Origin: Williamsia phyllosphaerae
GTDB lineage: Bacteria > Actinomycetota > Actinomycetes > Mycobacteriales > Mycobacteriaceae
NCBI RefSeq assembly: GCF_014635305.1
Contig: NZ_BMCS01000001.1
Coordinates: 1,550,001-1,614,000, forward strand
Reading direction: 5' to 3'
DNA: 64,000 nucleotides
The notes under the pieces were generated by a model. It made no database searches, was not told the DNA's origin, and was given only the letters and a program-made list of their open reading frames with translations. A program made the position numbers and the translations under genes. Below are positions 36,698-45,201 of this stretch, one piece after another; position 1 is the first letter of the stretch; each line of letters opens with the position of its first letter.

Positions 36698-38158
36698 ATG
36701 GCTCCCAACACCACGTCCAACACCGGAATACCCGTGGCCAGTGACGACCAGTCGCTGACCGCGGGTCCGCAGGGACCGATCCTGCTCCACGACCACTACC
36801 TCATCGAGAAGATGGCGCAGTTCAACCGCGAGCGGGTCCCCGAGCGGGTCGTCCACGCCAAGGGCGGCGGCGCGTTCGGCGAACTCGAGATCACCCACGA
36901 CATCTCGCGCTACACCAAGGCCAAGGTGCTGCAGCAGGGGGCGAAGACCGAGGCGCTCGCACGTTTCTCGACGGTCGCGGGCGAGCAGGGCAGCCCCGAC
37001 ACCTGGCGGGACCCGCGCGGCTTCGCGCTGAAGTTCTACACCGAGGACGGCAACTGGGATCTCGTCGGTAACAACACCCCGATCTTCTTCGTCAAGGACC
37101 CGATGAAGTTCCAGGACTTCATCCGTTCGCAGAAGCGGCTGCCGGGATCGGCGCTGCGCGACCACAACATGCAGTGGGACTTCTGGACGCTGAGTCCGGA
37201 GAGTGCACACCAGGTGACCTGGTTGATGGGTGACCGCGGCATCCCGAAGACGTGGCGCAACATGGACGGCTTCGGCTCGCACACCTACCAGACGGTCAAC
37301 GAGGCGGGAGAACGCTTCTGGGTGAAGTTCCACTTCAAGACCGATCAGGGCATCGACTTCCTGACCCAGGACGAGGCGGACACCCTGGCGGGCAGCAGCC
37401 CGGACCACCACCGCCAGGACCTGTACGAGACCATCGATTCCGGTGACTTCCCCAGCTGGACGTTCAAGATCCAGGTCATGCCGGTCGACGAGGCGGAGGG
37501 CTACAAGGTCAACCCGTTCGACCTCACCAAGGTCTGGTCGCAGAAGGACTACCCGCTGATCGATGTCGGCACACTCACCCTGAACCGCAACCCGCAGAAC
37601 TTCTTCAACGACATCGAGCAGTCGTCGTTCGAGCCGTCCAATCTCGTTCCCGGGATCGGCTACTCGCCGGACAAGATGCTGCTCGGTCGGGTGTTCAGCT
37701 ACGCCGACGCGCACCGCTACCGCATCGGCACCAACTACTCGCAGCTGCCGGTGAACTACGCGAAGAACGCGACGATCAACTCCTACTCCAAGGAGGGGTC
37801 GATGTCGTACCGGTCCAACAGCCCGGAGACGCCGGTGTACGCGCCGAACTCATACGGCGGACCGCACGCATCCGAGCAAGCCGCGGGCGACGAGGGCATG
37901 TGGGCCTTCGACGGCCAGGCGGTGCGGGCCGGCTACATCGAGCACCCCGAGGACGACGACTTCACGCAGGCCGGAACGCTGGTCCGTGAGGTCCTCGACG
38001 ACGACGCCCGAGATCGTCTGGTGGACAACATCGTCGGCCACGTCCTCGACGGTGTGAAGGAGCCCGTGCTCTCACGGGTGTTCGAGTACTGGACCAACGT
38101 CGACCCCGATCTGGGCAAGAAGGTCGAAGCGGGCGTTCGGGACGGTCAGCAGAGCTGA
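36698..38158 (+). CDS. katA: Catalase (monofunctional haem catalase)
   Basis: The 486-residue protein dismutates hydrogen peroxide. Catalytic His53 lies in [13 protein letters not shown], Asn126 in NNTPIFF, and the proximal haem ligand Tyr335 in [12 protein letters not shown]. Length fits the small-subunit clade (about 480-500). AGAGGAGA precedes the ATG and the gene starts 25 bases after furA, so they share a transcript. The ohr-like gene follows. Confidence 0.95.
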   Translation: MAPNTTSNTGIPVASDDQSLTAGPQGPILLHDHYLIEKMAQFNRERVPERVVHAKGGGAFGELEITHDISRYTKAKVLQQGAKTEALARFSTVAGEQGSPDTWRDPRGFALKFYTEDGNWDLVGNNTPIFFVKDPMKFQDFIRSQKRLPGSALRDHNMQWDFWTLSPESAHQVTWLMGDRGIPKTWRNMDGFGSHTYQTVNEAGERFWVKFHFKTDQGIDFLTQDEADTLAGSSPDHHRQDLYETIDSGDFPSWTFKIQVMPVDEAEGYKVNPFDLTKVWSQKDYPLIDVGTLTLNRNPQNFFNDIEQSSFEPSNLVPGIGYSPDKMLLGRVFSYADAHRYRIGTNYSQLPVNYAKNATINSYSKEGSMSYRSNSPETPVYAPNSYGGPHASEQAAGDEGMWAFDGQAVRAGYIEHPEDDDFTQAGTLVREVLDDDARDRLVDNIVGHVLDGVKEPVLSRVFEYWTNVDPDLGKKVEAGVRDGQQS

Positions 38159-38265
38159 CAGATGTACGACCCGCGGTCGGAACACAACCCGACCGCGAGT
38201 CGTTGTCCCTGTCGAGTCGCGCGCCCGTCGCGTGGCAATCGTTCGACCGTCGAAAGGAAGGCACC

Positions 38266-38697
38266 ATGAGCATCGACACCGTCTACACCATCACGTCCAA
38301 GGCCACCGGAGGAGGACGTGACGGTCAGGTCTACTCCGACACCGGTCAGATCGATCTCGATCTGCGTCCGCCGAAGGAGATGGGCGGCAGCGGTGAGGGC
38401 AGCAACCCCGAGGAGCTCTTCTCGGCCGGTTACGCAGCCTGCTTCCTCGGTGCACTCCGCGCGACCGCGGAGAAGTCGGGCGTGACGCCTCCCGAGGGCA
38501 CCGAGGTCAAGGTGACCATCGGCATCGGCAAGGACTCCGCCGACGGCGGCTTCGGTCTGACCGCCGCGATCGACGTCATCCTGCCGGGTCTCGACCAGGA
38601 GACCGCGGACAAGGTCGCCGAGACCGCCCACGGCTTCTGCCCGTACTCGAAGGCGACGAAGGGCAACATCGACCAGAAGGTCACCGCGCACGTCTGA
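38266..38697 (+). CDS. ohr: Organic hydroperoxide resistance protein (Ohr)
   Basis: This 143-residue thiol peroxidase of the OsmC/Ohr family has Cys59 (YAACF) as peroxidatic and Cys125 (HGFCPYSKATKGN) as resolving cysteine. The Ohr-specific arginine is in LDLRPPKEMGG. The first ATG with a good site (AAAGGAAGG) is at 38266, although the frame is open from 38203. It sits 107 bases downstream of the catalase and completes an anti-peroxide set. It may have its own promoter; no OhrR gene is adjacent. Confidence 0.92.
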   Translation: MSIDTVYTITSKATGGGRDGQVYSDTGQIDLDLRPPKEMGGSGEGSNPEELFSAGYAACFLGALRATAEKSGVTPPEGTEVKVTIGIGKDSADGGFGLTAAIDVILPGLDQETADKVAETAHGFCPYSKATKGNIDQKVTAHV

Positions 38698-38710
38698 TCG
38701 GTGACGCACG

Positions 38711-38783
38711 AATGACGAGAGTGTGCGCTCTCGGCGCCTTCCACATGTGGGAGACCATCGCCGGGGGCGCACACTTCTCGCGT
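38711..38783. repeat. Long hairpin (REP-like copy A)
   Basis: The outer arms pair ACGAGAGTGTGCGC with GCGCACACTTCTCGCGT, and the inner part contains TCGGCG/CGCCG and the palindrome CCACATGTGG. It lies between the ohr stop (38697) and the crcB start (38811). Its core, from GTGTG through TCCAC.TG.GG to CGCACACTTC, matches the hairpin at 15420-15470 in order, spacing and much of the sequence. Confidence 0.6.
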
Positions 38784-38798
38784 CTGCGGGGTCAGCGG

Positions 38799-38804
38799 TA
38801 GCGT
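38799..38804 (+). promoter_or_regulatory. Candidate -10 element for the crcB pair
   Basis: TAGCGT lies six bases before the GTG of the first crcB gene, again with no ribosome binding site. No fluoride riboswitch sequence is recognisable in the 113-base gap. Confidence 0.4.
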
Positions 38805-38810
38805 GAGCCG

Positions 38811-39257
38811 GTGACCGACCCCGACCGCCCGGCGCCCGGGCCGCTCCACCGCCAATGGCGCTCGATGGCGTTCGTGTTCGTCGGCGGCATCGTCGGCACA
38901 CTCATCCGCTACGGCGTCGAGCGCGGACTTCCGGCCGGGCCGGGTGACTGGCCGTGGGCCACGTTCGCCGTCAACTGTGTCGGGACCCTGATTCTGGGTG
39001 CGCTGATCGCCGGGCTCACGGCCATCGGCGCCGACACCGGGTGGCGCCTACGAACCCGACTGCTGCTCGGGGTCGGTTTCTGCGGATCGCTCACCACCTA
39101 CAGCGCGTTCGCCCTGGAGTCCGATCGCCTGCTCGCGGGCGGTGACGTGGGTGTCGGTCTCGGTTATGTCGTCGGAACCGTTGTCGCTGGACTGGTCTGC
39201 GCAACAGTCGGATTCGTCGTGGGTCGCGGCCTCGGCGATCAGGTGGGCGCCCGGTGA
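38811..39257 (+). CDS. crcB: Fluoride channel subunit CrcB/FluC (1)
   Basis: The 148-residue membrane protein has four helices and the Fluc motifs GGIVGTLIRYGVE, TFAVNCVGTLILG (pore Asn) and GFCGSLTTYSAF (TTYS). The fluoride-specific channel is formed by two subunits in opposite orientation. Here the two are encoded in tandem, with the second starting in the last four bases of this gene. The 25-residue soluble N-terminus is somewhat long. Confidence 0.93.
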   Translation: MTDPDRPAPGPLHRQWRSMAFVFVGGIVGTLIRYGVERGLPAGPGDWPWATFAVNCVGTLILGALIAGLTAIGADTGWRLRTRLLLGVGFCGSLTTYSAFALESDRLLAGGDVGVGLGYVVGTVVAGLVCATVGFVVGRGLGDQVGAR

Positions 39258-39625
39258 TCGTGGTCCTGGTCGCGGTGGCGGGAGCGCTGGGCGCGGTCCT
39301 GCGACTCGTCGTCGACGGCGAGTGCAAACACCGCTTCGGCTGGTCGACGCCGTGGCAGACCACCATCATCAACGTGACCGGGTCGTTCGTGCTCGGTGTG
39401 CTGGCGGGCCTCGTCACCGGCGCAGGTGTCGGCGCCGACTGGCAGGTGGTGCTGGGCACCGGCTTCTGCGGCGGCTACACGACCTTCAGCACCGCGAGCG
39501 TCGAGACCATCGGTCTGCTGCGCGCTCGCCGGCCGATGGCGGCAGCGGTCTACGCCGGTGTCTCGCTGGTCATCTCGCTCGCCGCCTGCGCGGCCGGTCT
39601 CGGACTCGTCTACGCCCTCGCCTGA
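39254..39625 (+). CDS. crcB: Fluoride channel subunit CrcB/FluC (2)
   Basis: The 123-residue partner of the preceding gene has the motifs GALGAVLRLVV, TTIINVTGSFVLG (pore Asn) and GFCGGYTTFSTAS. The GTG start overlaps the first gene's stop (GTGA), ensuring equal synthesis of the two oppositely oriented subunits. It is convergent with the AIM24 cluster, 14 bases apart. Confidence 0.93.
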   Translation: MIVVLVAVAGALGAVLRLVVDGECKHRFGWSTPWQTTIINVTGSFVLGVLAGLVTGAGVGADWQVVLGTGFCGGYTTFSTASVETIGLLRARRPMAAAVYAGVSLVISLAACAAGLGLVYALA

Positions 39626-39639
39626 CCCCGACGGGCGGA

Positions 39640-40395
39640 CTACTGCTGGTTCTGGGCGATCTGTGCCTGCGCGCGGGCGAGGATGCGCTGCACCCCGGCC
39701 TGCGACAACCCGGGGATCTGGGTCTCGATGGCGCGCACGACGTCGTTGTCGTTGAGGACCTTCTCACTCGACTGGATGAGAACCGTTCCCGCGCCGGTGA
39801 AGTCGAACTGCTGCTCCTCGCCGCTGCCCGCACCCATCATCGCCGCCCCGGCGGCCATGAACCCGGAGATCCAGCTCTGGTCGTAGTGGTGACTCGGCGA
39901 CGGGCAATCGGCCCAGCCCACCAACGATTCCGGATCCACACGCACCGGCGGCTCGGCGAACATCACCGGGCCGTTCGACGAGGCCAGGAACTTGCCGGTG
40001 CCGATCAGTGTGAGGTAGCCCGGGACGATCGACTGGTTCAGCTGCAGACCGGGTTCGAAGGCGAGGAGATTCGCCGACCGGACGGTCAGGTTGCCGTCCT
40101 CGAGGTCGAACGAATTGATGTCGTAACCGCGGTCGCCGATGATCAGCGTCCCCTGGCCCTCGGCGACGACGTAGTCGGCCATGTACATCGGTGCGCTGAT
40201 CGTCCCGGCCAACGCCGAGAGCGCGCTCGACTGCAGGCTCTGCATCAGGGTGCGGAACTGCATCTGGCCGTAGTACGCGATCATGGCCCCCCGCGACATG
40301 ATCCACGGCTTGTCCAGGGTGATGTAGTAGGCGTAGCTGTTGCCCGGGATGTTGTCGGTACCGGGCAGCGAGCCCGGGTTCAGGATGTCGCTCAC
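39640..40395 (-). CDS. AIM24 family protein (third gene of tandem)
   Basis: The 251-residue protein has the AIM24/TRAP-like double beta fold in its first 170 residues ('YAYYITLDKPWIMSRGAMIA', 'VAEGQGTLIIGDRGYDI', 'GYLTLIGTGKFLASSNGPVM'). An Ala/Gln-rich C-terminal helical tail ending in IAQNQQ follows. Function is unknown across bacteria; yeast Aim24 is mitochondrial and structural. The GTG start overlaps the previous stop (GTGA), so all three AIM24 proteins should be made together. Confidence 0.82.
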   Translation of the reverse strand: MSDILNPGSLPGTDNIPGNSYAYYITLDKPWIMSRGAMIAYYGQMQFRTLMQSLQSSALSALAGTISAPMYMADYVVAEGQGTLIIGDRGYDINSFDLEDGNLTVRSANLLAFEPGLQLNQSIVPGYLTLIGTGKFLASSNGPVMFAEPPVRVDPESLVGWADCPSPSHHYDQSWISGFMAAGAAMMGAGSGEEQQFDFTGAGTVLIQSSEKVLNDNDVVRAIETQIPGLSQAGVQRILARAQAQIAQNQQ

Positions 40396-41102
40396 AGCTT
40401 CTCCTCCGATGCCTGCACATAGACGATGCCATCGCCGAGACAGTGCAGCTGCATGGCCTCGCCCGCGCCGCGTCCGACGGCGTCGCGCCAACTCATGGCC
40501 GACTTCAGTTGCGTCTGAACATTTCCCAGTGTGCCCACGAACGCCTGCGGATCGACGACCACCGGATCGGGGCCACCGACGCGGAGTTCCATCACCTCGC
40601 CGTGGGCGAGCAGGACGACCGCGCCCTGCCCCTGCAGCTGCGTGGTGAACAGGCCGTTGCCGGTCAGGGCGCCGGTGGCTGCGCCACGCAACCCGCGCAT
40701 CAACCCGCCGCCACCGCCGGATGACTGCGCCTGGATCGACACGATCGAGGCCTGCAGTCCGGCGGTGTGCGCGAGCATCCGGGATGCGTCGACGGTGACC
40801 GATCCGCCCTGCGGCATGTCGATGACGTGCACGGCCAGCCCGGCGAACCCGTAGTGCACGTCGCCCATGCCCTGGGCGAGCATCGTCTTCTCCTGCTCGC
40901 CCCGCAGCATCCGCCCGGCCATGCCGGCCAACGCACCCATTCCCGCTGCGCCCCCGCCCATCTGGGCAGCGCCGGGGATCATGTGTGGGGAGAAGTGGAC
41001 GTCACCGGTGTAGAAGAGCATCGCGCCCTTACGGGCGACGACACCGCCCGCCCGGTAGACGTTGACCTTGACGACCTTGCTGTTGATCTGCTCGAAGACC
41101 AT
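40392..41102 (-). CDS. AIM24 family protein (second gene of tandem)
   Basis: The 236-residue protein has the AIM24 pattern with internal Gly-rich loops ('GGAAGMGALAGMAGRMLRGE' and 'SSGGGGGLMRGLRGAATGA') suited to membrane-proximal or multimer contacts. The C-terminal half contains 'GGPDPVVVDPQAFVGTLG' and 'MSWRDAVGRGAGEAMQLHCLGDG', a block shared with the neighbour at 41110. It starts seven bases after that neighbour's stop. The protein belongs to the bacterial AIM24 subgroup of unknown role. Confidence 0.84.
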   Translation of the reverse strand: MVFEQINSKVVKVNVYRAGGVVARKGAMLFYTGDVHFSPHMIPGAAQMGGGAAGMGALAGMAGRMLRGEQEKTMLAQGMGDVHYGFAGLAVHVIDMPQGGSVTVDASRMLAHTAGLQASIVSIQAQSSGGGGGLMRGLRGAATGALTGNGLFTTQLQGQGAVVLLAHGEVMELRVGGPDPVVVDPQAFVGTLGNVQTQLKSAMSWRDAVGRGAGEAMQLHCLGDGIVYVQASEEKL

Positions 41103-41109
41103 GGCACAC

Positions 41110-41733
41110 TCACCGTTCCGCCGGTTGGATGGACACGACCCCGGAGCCCTGCCAGTGCAGCGAGAACGCCTCGCCGCCACCTGCGCCGACCATGTCGCGC
41201 CAGCTGACGTCGGTGACGAACGACTGCTGTAGTTGGCCTTTGGCCGAGACGAACGCGTCCGGGTCGACCACCAGAGGCAGGTTGGGGTTCACCTCGAGGT
41301 GGATGAGTGGCCCGCCGGCCGAGAGCAGCGCCACCTGTCCGATGCCGGTGACCGTGGTGGTGAACAAACCCTGTCCGCTGCTCATCCCGCCGAGGCCGGC
41401 GAAGGTGACGTTGGTCTGCAGGTTGCCCGCCATGGCGAGAAGCTGCTGCGACTCGACCTGGATGGTCTCGTTGTTCAACTGCAGCACACTGACGTACTGC
41501 CCGTTGACGGCCAGGTGCACCACGCCGGATCCGCTGCACTCCATCAGGGACAGACTCTCGCCGGTGGCGCGCTGCTTGAGGCCGGCCAATACGCCGGAAC
41601 CACCGCCGAAGCCGGCCGACTTGAACGCGACCGTGCCCTGATAGGCCACCATCGATCCGGAGATCGCACGGATCGAGCTGTTGCCGAGTCGCGCCTCGAC
41701 TATTCGTTTCGAATGCTCGACCAGCTCGCCCAT
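41110..41733 (-). CDS. AIM24 family protein (first gene of tandem)
   Basis: The 207-residue protein is the shortest of the three AIM24 paralogues. The segments 'GSGVVHLAVNGQYVSVLQLN', 'GLFTTTVTGIGQVALLSAGG', 'NLPLVVDPDAFVSAKG' and 'DVSWRDMVGAGGGEAFSLHW' align with the same blocks in the second gene, so duplication is clear. It opens the operon. The ATG at 41733 is preferred because upstream in-frame sequence is unconserved. It is divergent from the membrane protein at 41899. Confidence 0.86.
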   Translation of the reverse strand: MGELVEHSKRIVEARLGNSSIRAISGSMVAYQGTVAFKSAGFGGGSGVLAGLKQRATGESLSLMECSGSGVVHLAVNGQYVSVLQLNNETIQVESQQLLAMAGNLQTNVTFAGLGGMSSGQGLFTTTVTGIGQVALLSAGGPLIHLEVNPNLPLVVDPDAFVSAKGQLQQSFVTDVSWRDMVGAGGGEAFSLHWQGSGVVSIQPAER

Positions 41734-41886
41734 CGGTGCTCCTGCTGTTCGTCGTGGCCATTGATGTTCGATACGTCGTATTTCGAGGTCATCGTAGAAG
41801 CCCGGCCCGCGGTTGTGGAGATCAACCGCGCATTTCGCGGCGACTACGGCGCGGGCCACTTGACCGAGCGCTTGGTCGGATACCGG

Positions 41887-41892
41887 TACGGT
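41887..41892 (+). promoter_or_regulatory. Candidate -10 element, leaderless membrane-protein gene
   Basis: TACGGT lies six bases before the GTG at 41899 with no ribosome binding site. The 165-base gap also holds the divergent AIM24 promoter. Confidence 0.45.
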
Positions 41893-41898
41893 GGCGGC

Positions 41899-42399
41899 GT
41901 GAACAGCTCAGTGGTGGTGGCCGTCGGGATCGCAGCCACGGTGGTGGCGATCGTCGGGTACATCGGATATCGACGTCAGGAGGGGGCGCGTCTGGATCGC
42001 GAGGCTGCGCTCGCCTCGCGACTGCGCGAGCTCGCCGGTGGCGACCCGGTCCGGCTGGCCGCGGTCGACGAATTCGAGACCCGGATCTATCAGCGGCTCT
42101 TCGGGGTGTCGACGGTGTCGCCGCGGGTCACCGCCGCAGCGTGGGCGTTCCTGGGTGCGGTGTTGTCGACGGTCGGTCTGTTGGCCACGAAGCCGCTCGA
42201 GGGCGCGCTCTACGACGCGGTGTTCTACCTGTTGATCGCGTTCGCGGTCATCTTCGCGATCGCGTTCCTCGTGCTCCTGGTGCTCGCCGTGTACGCGGCG
42301 ACCAGCCTGCCCCGGATCTCGTTCGAGGACGCCTACGTCGACGAGCCGGATGCGACGAGCGTCGAGCCCGGGTCACCGGGGACGGCCGCCGCCGACTGA
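41899..42399 (+). CDS. Small membrane protein of unknown function
   Basis: The 166-residue protein starts with GTG. It has an N-terminal membrane helix ('VVVAVGIAATVVAIVGYIGY'), a charged helical linker (REAALASRLRELAG), then two further helices ('AWAFLGAVLSTVGLLA' and 'YLLIAFAVIFAIAFLVLLVL'). An acidic tail ends the protein. The last 67 bases overlap the end of the convergent GlxA-type gene on the other strand. No homologue is recognised. Confidence 0.68.
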   Translation: MNSSVVVAVGIAATVVAIVGYIGYRRQEGARLDREAALASRLRELAGGDPVRLAAVDEFETRIYQRLFGVSTVSPRVTAAAWAFLGAVLSTVGLLATKPLEGALYDAVFYLLIAFAVIFAIAFLVLLVLAVYAATSLPRISFEDAYVDEPDATSVEPGSPGTAAAD

Positions 42400-43349
42400 T
42401 CAGGGCACCCGAAACGGCGCCGATAAGCGGTCGGGGACACCCCGACCGCGGCACCGAAGTGGTGTCGGAGCAGCGTGGCCGATCCGAAACCGACGCGTGT
42501 CGCCACGTCCTCGATCCCGATGTCGGTCGACTCCAGAAGATTTCGCGCGTGCAGGACCCGCTGCTCGGTGAGCCAGCGGTGGGGGCTGGTCCCCACCTCG
42601 TCGGCGAAGCGTCGGGCGAAGGTCCGGGCCGACATGTGTGCCCGCCGGGCGAGGTCGCCGACGGTGATGTCGGTGTCCAGGTTCTCCAGCATCCACGAGA
42701 GCACGGCCCCGAAGCCGTCGGTGGAGCAGTCCGGGACGGGTGCGGCGACGTATTGCCGCTGTCCACCGTCGCGATGTGGCGGTACCACCATCCGCCGGGC
42801 GATGGCGTTGGCCACGGCCGGTCCGTGCTCCTCGCGCACCAGATGCAGGCAGGCGTCGATCCCCGCCGCGGTCCCCGCGCTGGTGATCACCGGGTACTCG
42901 TCGACGAACAGCACGTCCGTGTCGACGATGGTGTCGGGGAAGGCCGCGGCGAGCGCCGCCCCGTGCTTCCAGTGCGTGGTGCAGCGCTTGCCGTCGAGTA
43001 GTCCGGTCGCTGCGATGAGGAACGCGCCGGTGCACACCGACAGCAGACGGCCACCGCGGGCGACGACCTCGAGCAGCGTGCGCACGACCTCGTCGAGGTG
43101 TTCGCTCTCGGCCGGGCCGCCTGGGATGGCGACGAGGTCGGCGTCGAGCGCCGCCGACAGCGGGTGGGGCGCGATGACGAACGCGCCGTTGCCGCTGTTC
43201 AGCGGCACGCCCGGGGTGGGGGAGCAGATCAGCAACTCGAACGGCGGGACGCCGTCCTCGGTGCGATCGAGGCCGAAGACCTCATGGATGACCCCGTATT
43301 CGAACAGGGCCACCGGTTCCTGGACGATCACCGCGACGGTTCGCAACAT
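42333..43349 (-). CDS. GlxA family transcriptional regulator (second copy)
   Basis: The 338-residue regulator has a DJ-1-like domain (about 1-185) with the elbow cysteine in LLSVCTGAF (Cys106) and a C-terminal AraC double HTH (about 215-312). It shares the organisation and the motifs SVCTGAF.....GLLDG...TTHW with the regulator at 313. A 25-residue polar tail after the HTH overlaps the neighbouring convergent gene. A possible target is the small gene at 43432 or the esterase at 43683. Confidence 0.9.
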   Translation of the reverse strand: MLRTVAVIVQEPVALFEYGVIHEVFGLDRTEDGVPPFELLICSPTPGVPLNSGNGAFVIAPHPLSAALDADLVAIPGGPAESEHLDEVVRTLLEVVARGGRLLSVCTGAFLIAATGLLDGKRCTTHWKHGAALAAAFPDTIVDTDVLFVDEYPVITSAGTAAGIDACLHLVREEHGPAVANAIARRMVVPPHRDGGQRQYVAAPVPDCSTDGFGAVLSWMLENLDTDITVGDLARRAHMSARTFARRFADEVGTSPHRWLTEQRVLHARNLLESTDIGIEDVATRVGFGSATLLRHHFGAAVGVSPTAYRRRFGCPDQSAAAVPGDPGSTLVASGSST

Positions 43350-43431
43350 GACGCCAGTGTGGCAGAAACTTTGCCAACACTGGCCATGCTGCCACTGGTG
43401 GCGCGATCTGCTTGGTCGCATAGTTCCTGTC

Positions 43432-43641
43432 ATGACCATCGCAGTGATCCTCATCCCCGTCCTCGTCGTCGCCGTTGTCGCGGTCTTTCGCAACCAGCTC
43501 GACACCGCCCACCTCTCTCGCGTGCCGTTCGGTTTCGACCACGAGTTCGGCCCCGATTCCAACCGGATCCGCGAAGAACTGGCAATACTGACGAGAACCG
43601 ACGAAGTGGTTGCGGCGCAACGCCACAATGCGCTTCGATGA
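43432..43641 (+). CDS. Small single-helix membrane protein (69 residues)
   Basis: An ATG follows CATAGTTCCTGTC. The product has one N-terminal membrane helix ('MTIAVILIPVLVVAVVAVF') and a soluble tail with mixed charges ending in AAQRHNALR. I do not recognise it. It lies between the divergent GlxA-type regulator and the esterase gene (41-base gap) on the esterase strand. Its codon use is somewhat less GC-biased at the third position. It could be a real small protein but lacks strong support. Confidence 0.42.
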   Translation: MTIAVILIPVLVVAVVAVFRNQLDTAHLSRVPFGFDHEFGPDSNRIREELAILTRTDEVVAAQRHNALR

Positions 43642-43682
43642 CCCGGTAAGCCCTGCCCCGGCCACGCCAGGAGTTCTCCACG

Positions 43683-44546
43683 ATGTTTCACCGACGAATG
43701 CTCGCCGCCGTCATCGGCGCCCTCGCTCTGTCGGTGGTCACCCCGGTGGTGGCCGTCGCCGCGCCGGCGCCGGTCGAATACGCCAACCTCGGTGACAGCT
43801 ACAGCGCCGGGTCCGGCGTGCTGCCCCTGGTTCCGGGGGCACCCCTGCAGTGCGCGCGCTCGCAGAACAACTTCTCGCACATCGTGGCGGCCCGCCGCGG
43901 CTACCGGCTCACCGACGCCAGCTGCGGATCGGCGCGCACGGCCGACTTCTTCGGCCCCCAGGCCGGCGTGGCCGGCACGCAGGCGCAACTGAACGCGGTC
44001 CGTCCGACCACCGCCATCGTCACCGTGATGATGGGCGGCAACGACTCCGGGACGTTCGGCGGAACGCTGCAGGCCTGCATCCGCGCCGCCCTCACCACGC
44101 CGGGTGTCGCCGACCCCTGCCGCAGGCAGTACGGCCAGTCCCTGATCGCCCCGATCGCGGCCCGGACGCAGCCCGCGTTGACGCGGGGATTGCGGGCCGT
44201 CCGCGCCAAGGCGCCCCGGGCGCGGATCTTCGTGGTCGGCTATCCGTCGGTGTTCCCGCGCTCCGGTAACTGTTCCGGCGGCTTCCTGATCGCCCCGGGT
44301 GACACGCCCTATGTCCGCAGCGTCGCCGACGCGTTGAACCTCGCGGTCCGCCGGTCCGCGGAGGCAGTCGGTGCGACGTTCGTCGACATGGCCCCGGCGT
44401 CGGTCGGGCACACCGCGTGCACGTCACCGGGAGTCCGCTACGTCGAGCCGATTCTCGGTACGACGCAGCTCATCCCGGCTCACCCGAACGCACGCGGTGA
44501 GCGGGCGATCGCGACGCAGGTGCTGGCCGCGATCAATCGGCGCTGA
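43683..44546 (+). CDS. Secreted SGNH/GDSL hydrolase
   Basis: This 287-residue esterase/lipase has a classic signal peptide (MFHRRMLAAVIGALALSVVT, cleaved near AVAAPAP). Block I is GDSYSAG with nucleophile Ser39, GGND (118-121) forms the oxyanion hole, and the His of PAHPNARG near the C-terminus completes the triad. Six cysteines (QCARS, ASCGS, QACIR, DPCRR, GNCSG, TACTS) suggest three disulfides, as in Streptomyces SGNH lipases. Substrate unknown; likely an envelope or environmental ester. Its 3' end overlaps the convergent TetR gene by 14 bases. Confidence 0.92.
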   Translation: MFHRRMLAAVIGALALSVVTPVVAVAAPAPVEYANLGDSYSAGSGVLPLVPGAPLQCARSQNNFSHIVAARRGYRLTDASCGSARTADFFGPQAGVAGTQAQLNAVRPTTAIVTVMMGGNDSGTFGGTLQACIRAALTTPGVADPCRRQYGQSLIAPIAARTQPALTRGLRAVRAKAPRARIFVVGYPSVFPRSGNCSGGFLIAPGDTPYVRSVADALNLAVRRSAEAVGATFVDMAPASVGHTACTSPGVRYVEPILGTTQLIPAHPNARGERAIATQVLAAINRR

Positions 44547-45111
44547 CGAGTGCGGCAACCGCGGCGACGACGACCTCGCGGCGACGGGCGACACCGACAT
44601 CGGTGACGAGCACGTCGTACTCCCGCACGTTGGACTCCCAGAACCCGGACAGATGAATGACCAGACCGAGCAGTTCGGCGGCGGTGAACGTCGTGGGTAG
44701 CAGCCCGTCCGATTGCGCCCGCGCCACCGATTCGATCTTCGCGGCATTGCTCGCGATAACCACCTCGAGCGCGGCGTCGGCACCTCGTTCCAGTCGGTGC
44801 CAAGTCGCCAGGCGTTGCACCCACGGCCGACGCCGATAGGAGTCGTGGAGTCGGCCTGCGTACTCCGGAAGGTCGGCCGGATCGATCGGGACCTCGTCCA
44901 CCGTCTCGCGACACATCTGGTCGAAGACAGCGTCGAACAGGCCGTCCTTGTTGTCGAAATAGTGGTAGATCTGCGCTTTGTTGCTCCGGGCCGCGTCAGC
45001 GATTCGGTCGACCCGCGCCCCGGCGACGCCGACGGCGGCGAACTCGTCACGCCCGGCCTCGAGTAGTCGCCGCTGCGTAGAGGCGGGATCGCGAGTGGTG
45101 CCGGGGGACAT
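44533..45111 (-). CDS. TetR/AcrR family repressor
   Basis: The 192-residue protein has a TetR HTH ('GARVDRIADAARSNKAQIYH' followed by YFDNKDGLFDAV) and a C-terminal domain of the TetR_C type. It is divergent from the SDR gene at 45202; the intergenic region has a 24-bp palindrome and a second short one that likely bind it. The ligand is not evident. Confidence 0.9.
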   Translation of the reverse strand: MSPGTTRDPASTQRRLLEAGRDEFAAVGVAGARVDRIADAARSNKAQIYHYFDNKDGLFDAVFDQMCRETVDEVPIDPADLPEYAGRLHDSYRRRPWVQRLATWHRLERGADAALEVVIASNAAKIESVARAQSDGLLPTTFTAAELLGLVIHLSGFWESNVREYDVLVTDVGVARRREVVVAAVAALVSAD

Positions 45112-45124
45112 GCCGCGATCTTAT

Positions 45125-45138
45125 CAACCGTTTGGTTG
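45125..45138. promoter_or_regulatory. Short palindrome CAACC-GTTT-GGTTG
   Basis: Perfect 5-bp arms lie 14-27 bases before the TetR ATG on its promoter side. With the palindrome at 45168 it may form a two-site operator. Confidence 0.4.
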
Positions 45139-45167
45139 CCAACTCGCGACTCCAGGTCTACCGTCGC

Positions 45168-45191
45168 TATCAAACGAACAGTTAGTTGATA
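45168..45191. promoter_or_regulatory. Candidate TetR operator
   Basis: The 24-bp sequence begins TATCAA and ends TTGATA, with a further A/T match inside. It stands 11 bases before the SDR ATG at 45202, a good place to block initiation. The likely ligand-sensing protein is the divergent TetR. Confidence 0.55.
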
Positions 45192-45201
45192 GGGGAAGAT
45201 C

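Noticed and set aside
38698..38810. Fluoride riboswitch before crcB
   Set aside because: The expected conserved core was not recognised; the gap is occupied by a palindromic hairpin instead.
41233..41898. N-terminal extension of the 166-residue membrane protein
   Set aside because: The upstream in-frame part is antisense to AIM24 and has no membrane or domain pattern; the GTG at 41899 with a -10 box is a better start.
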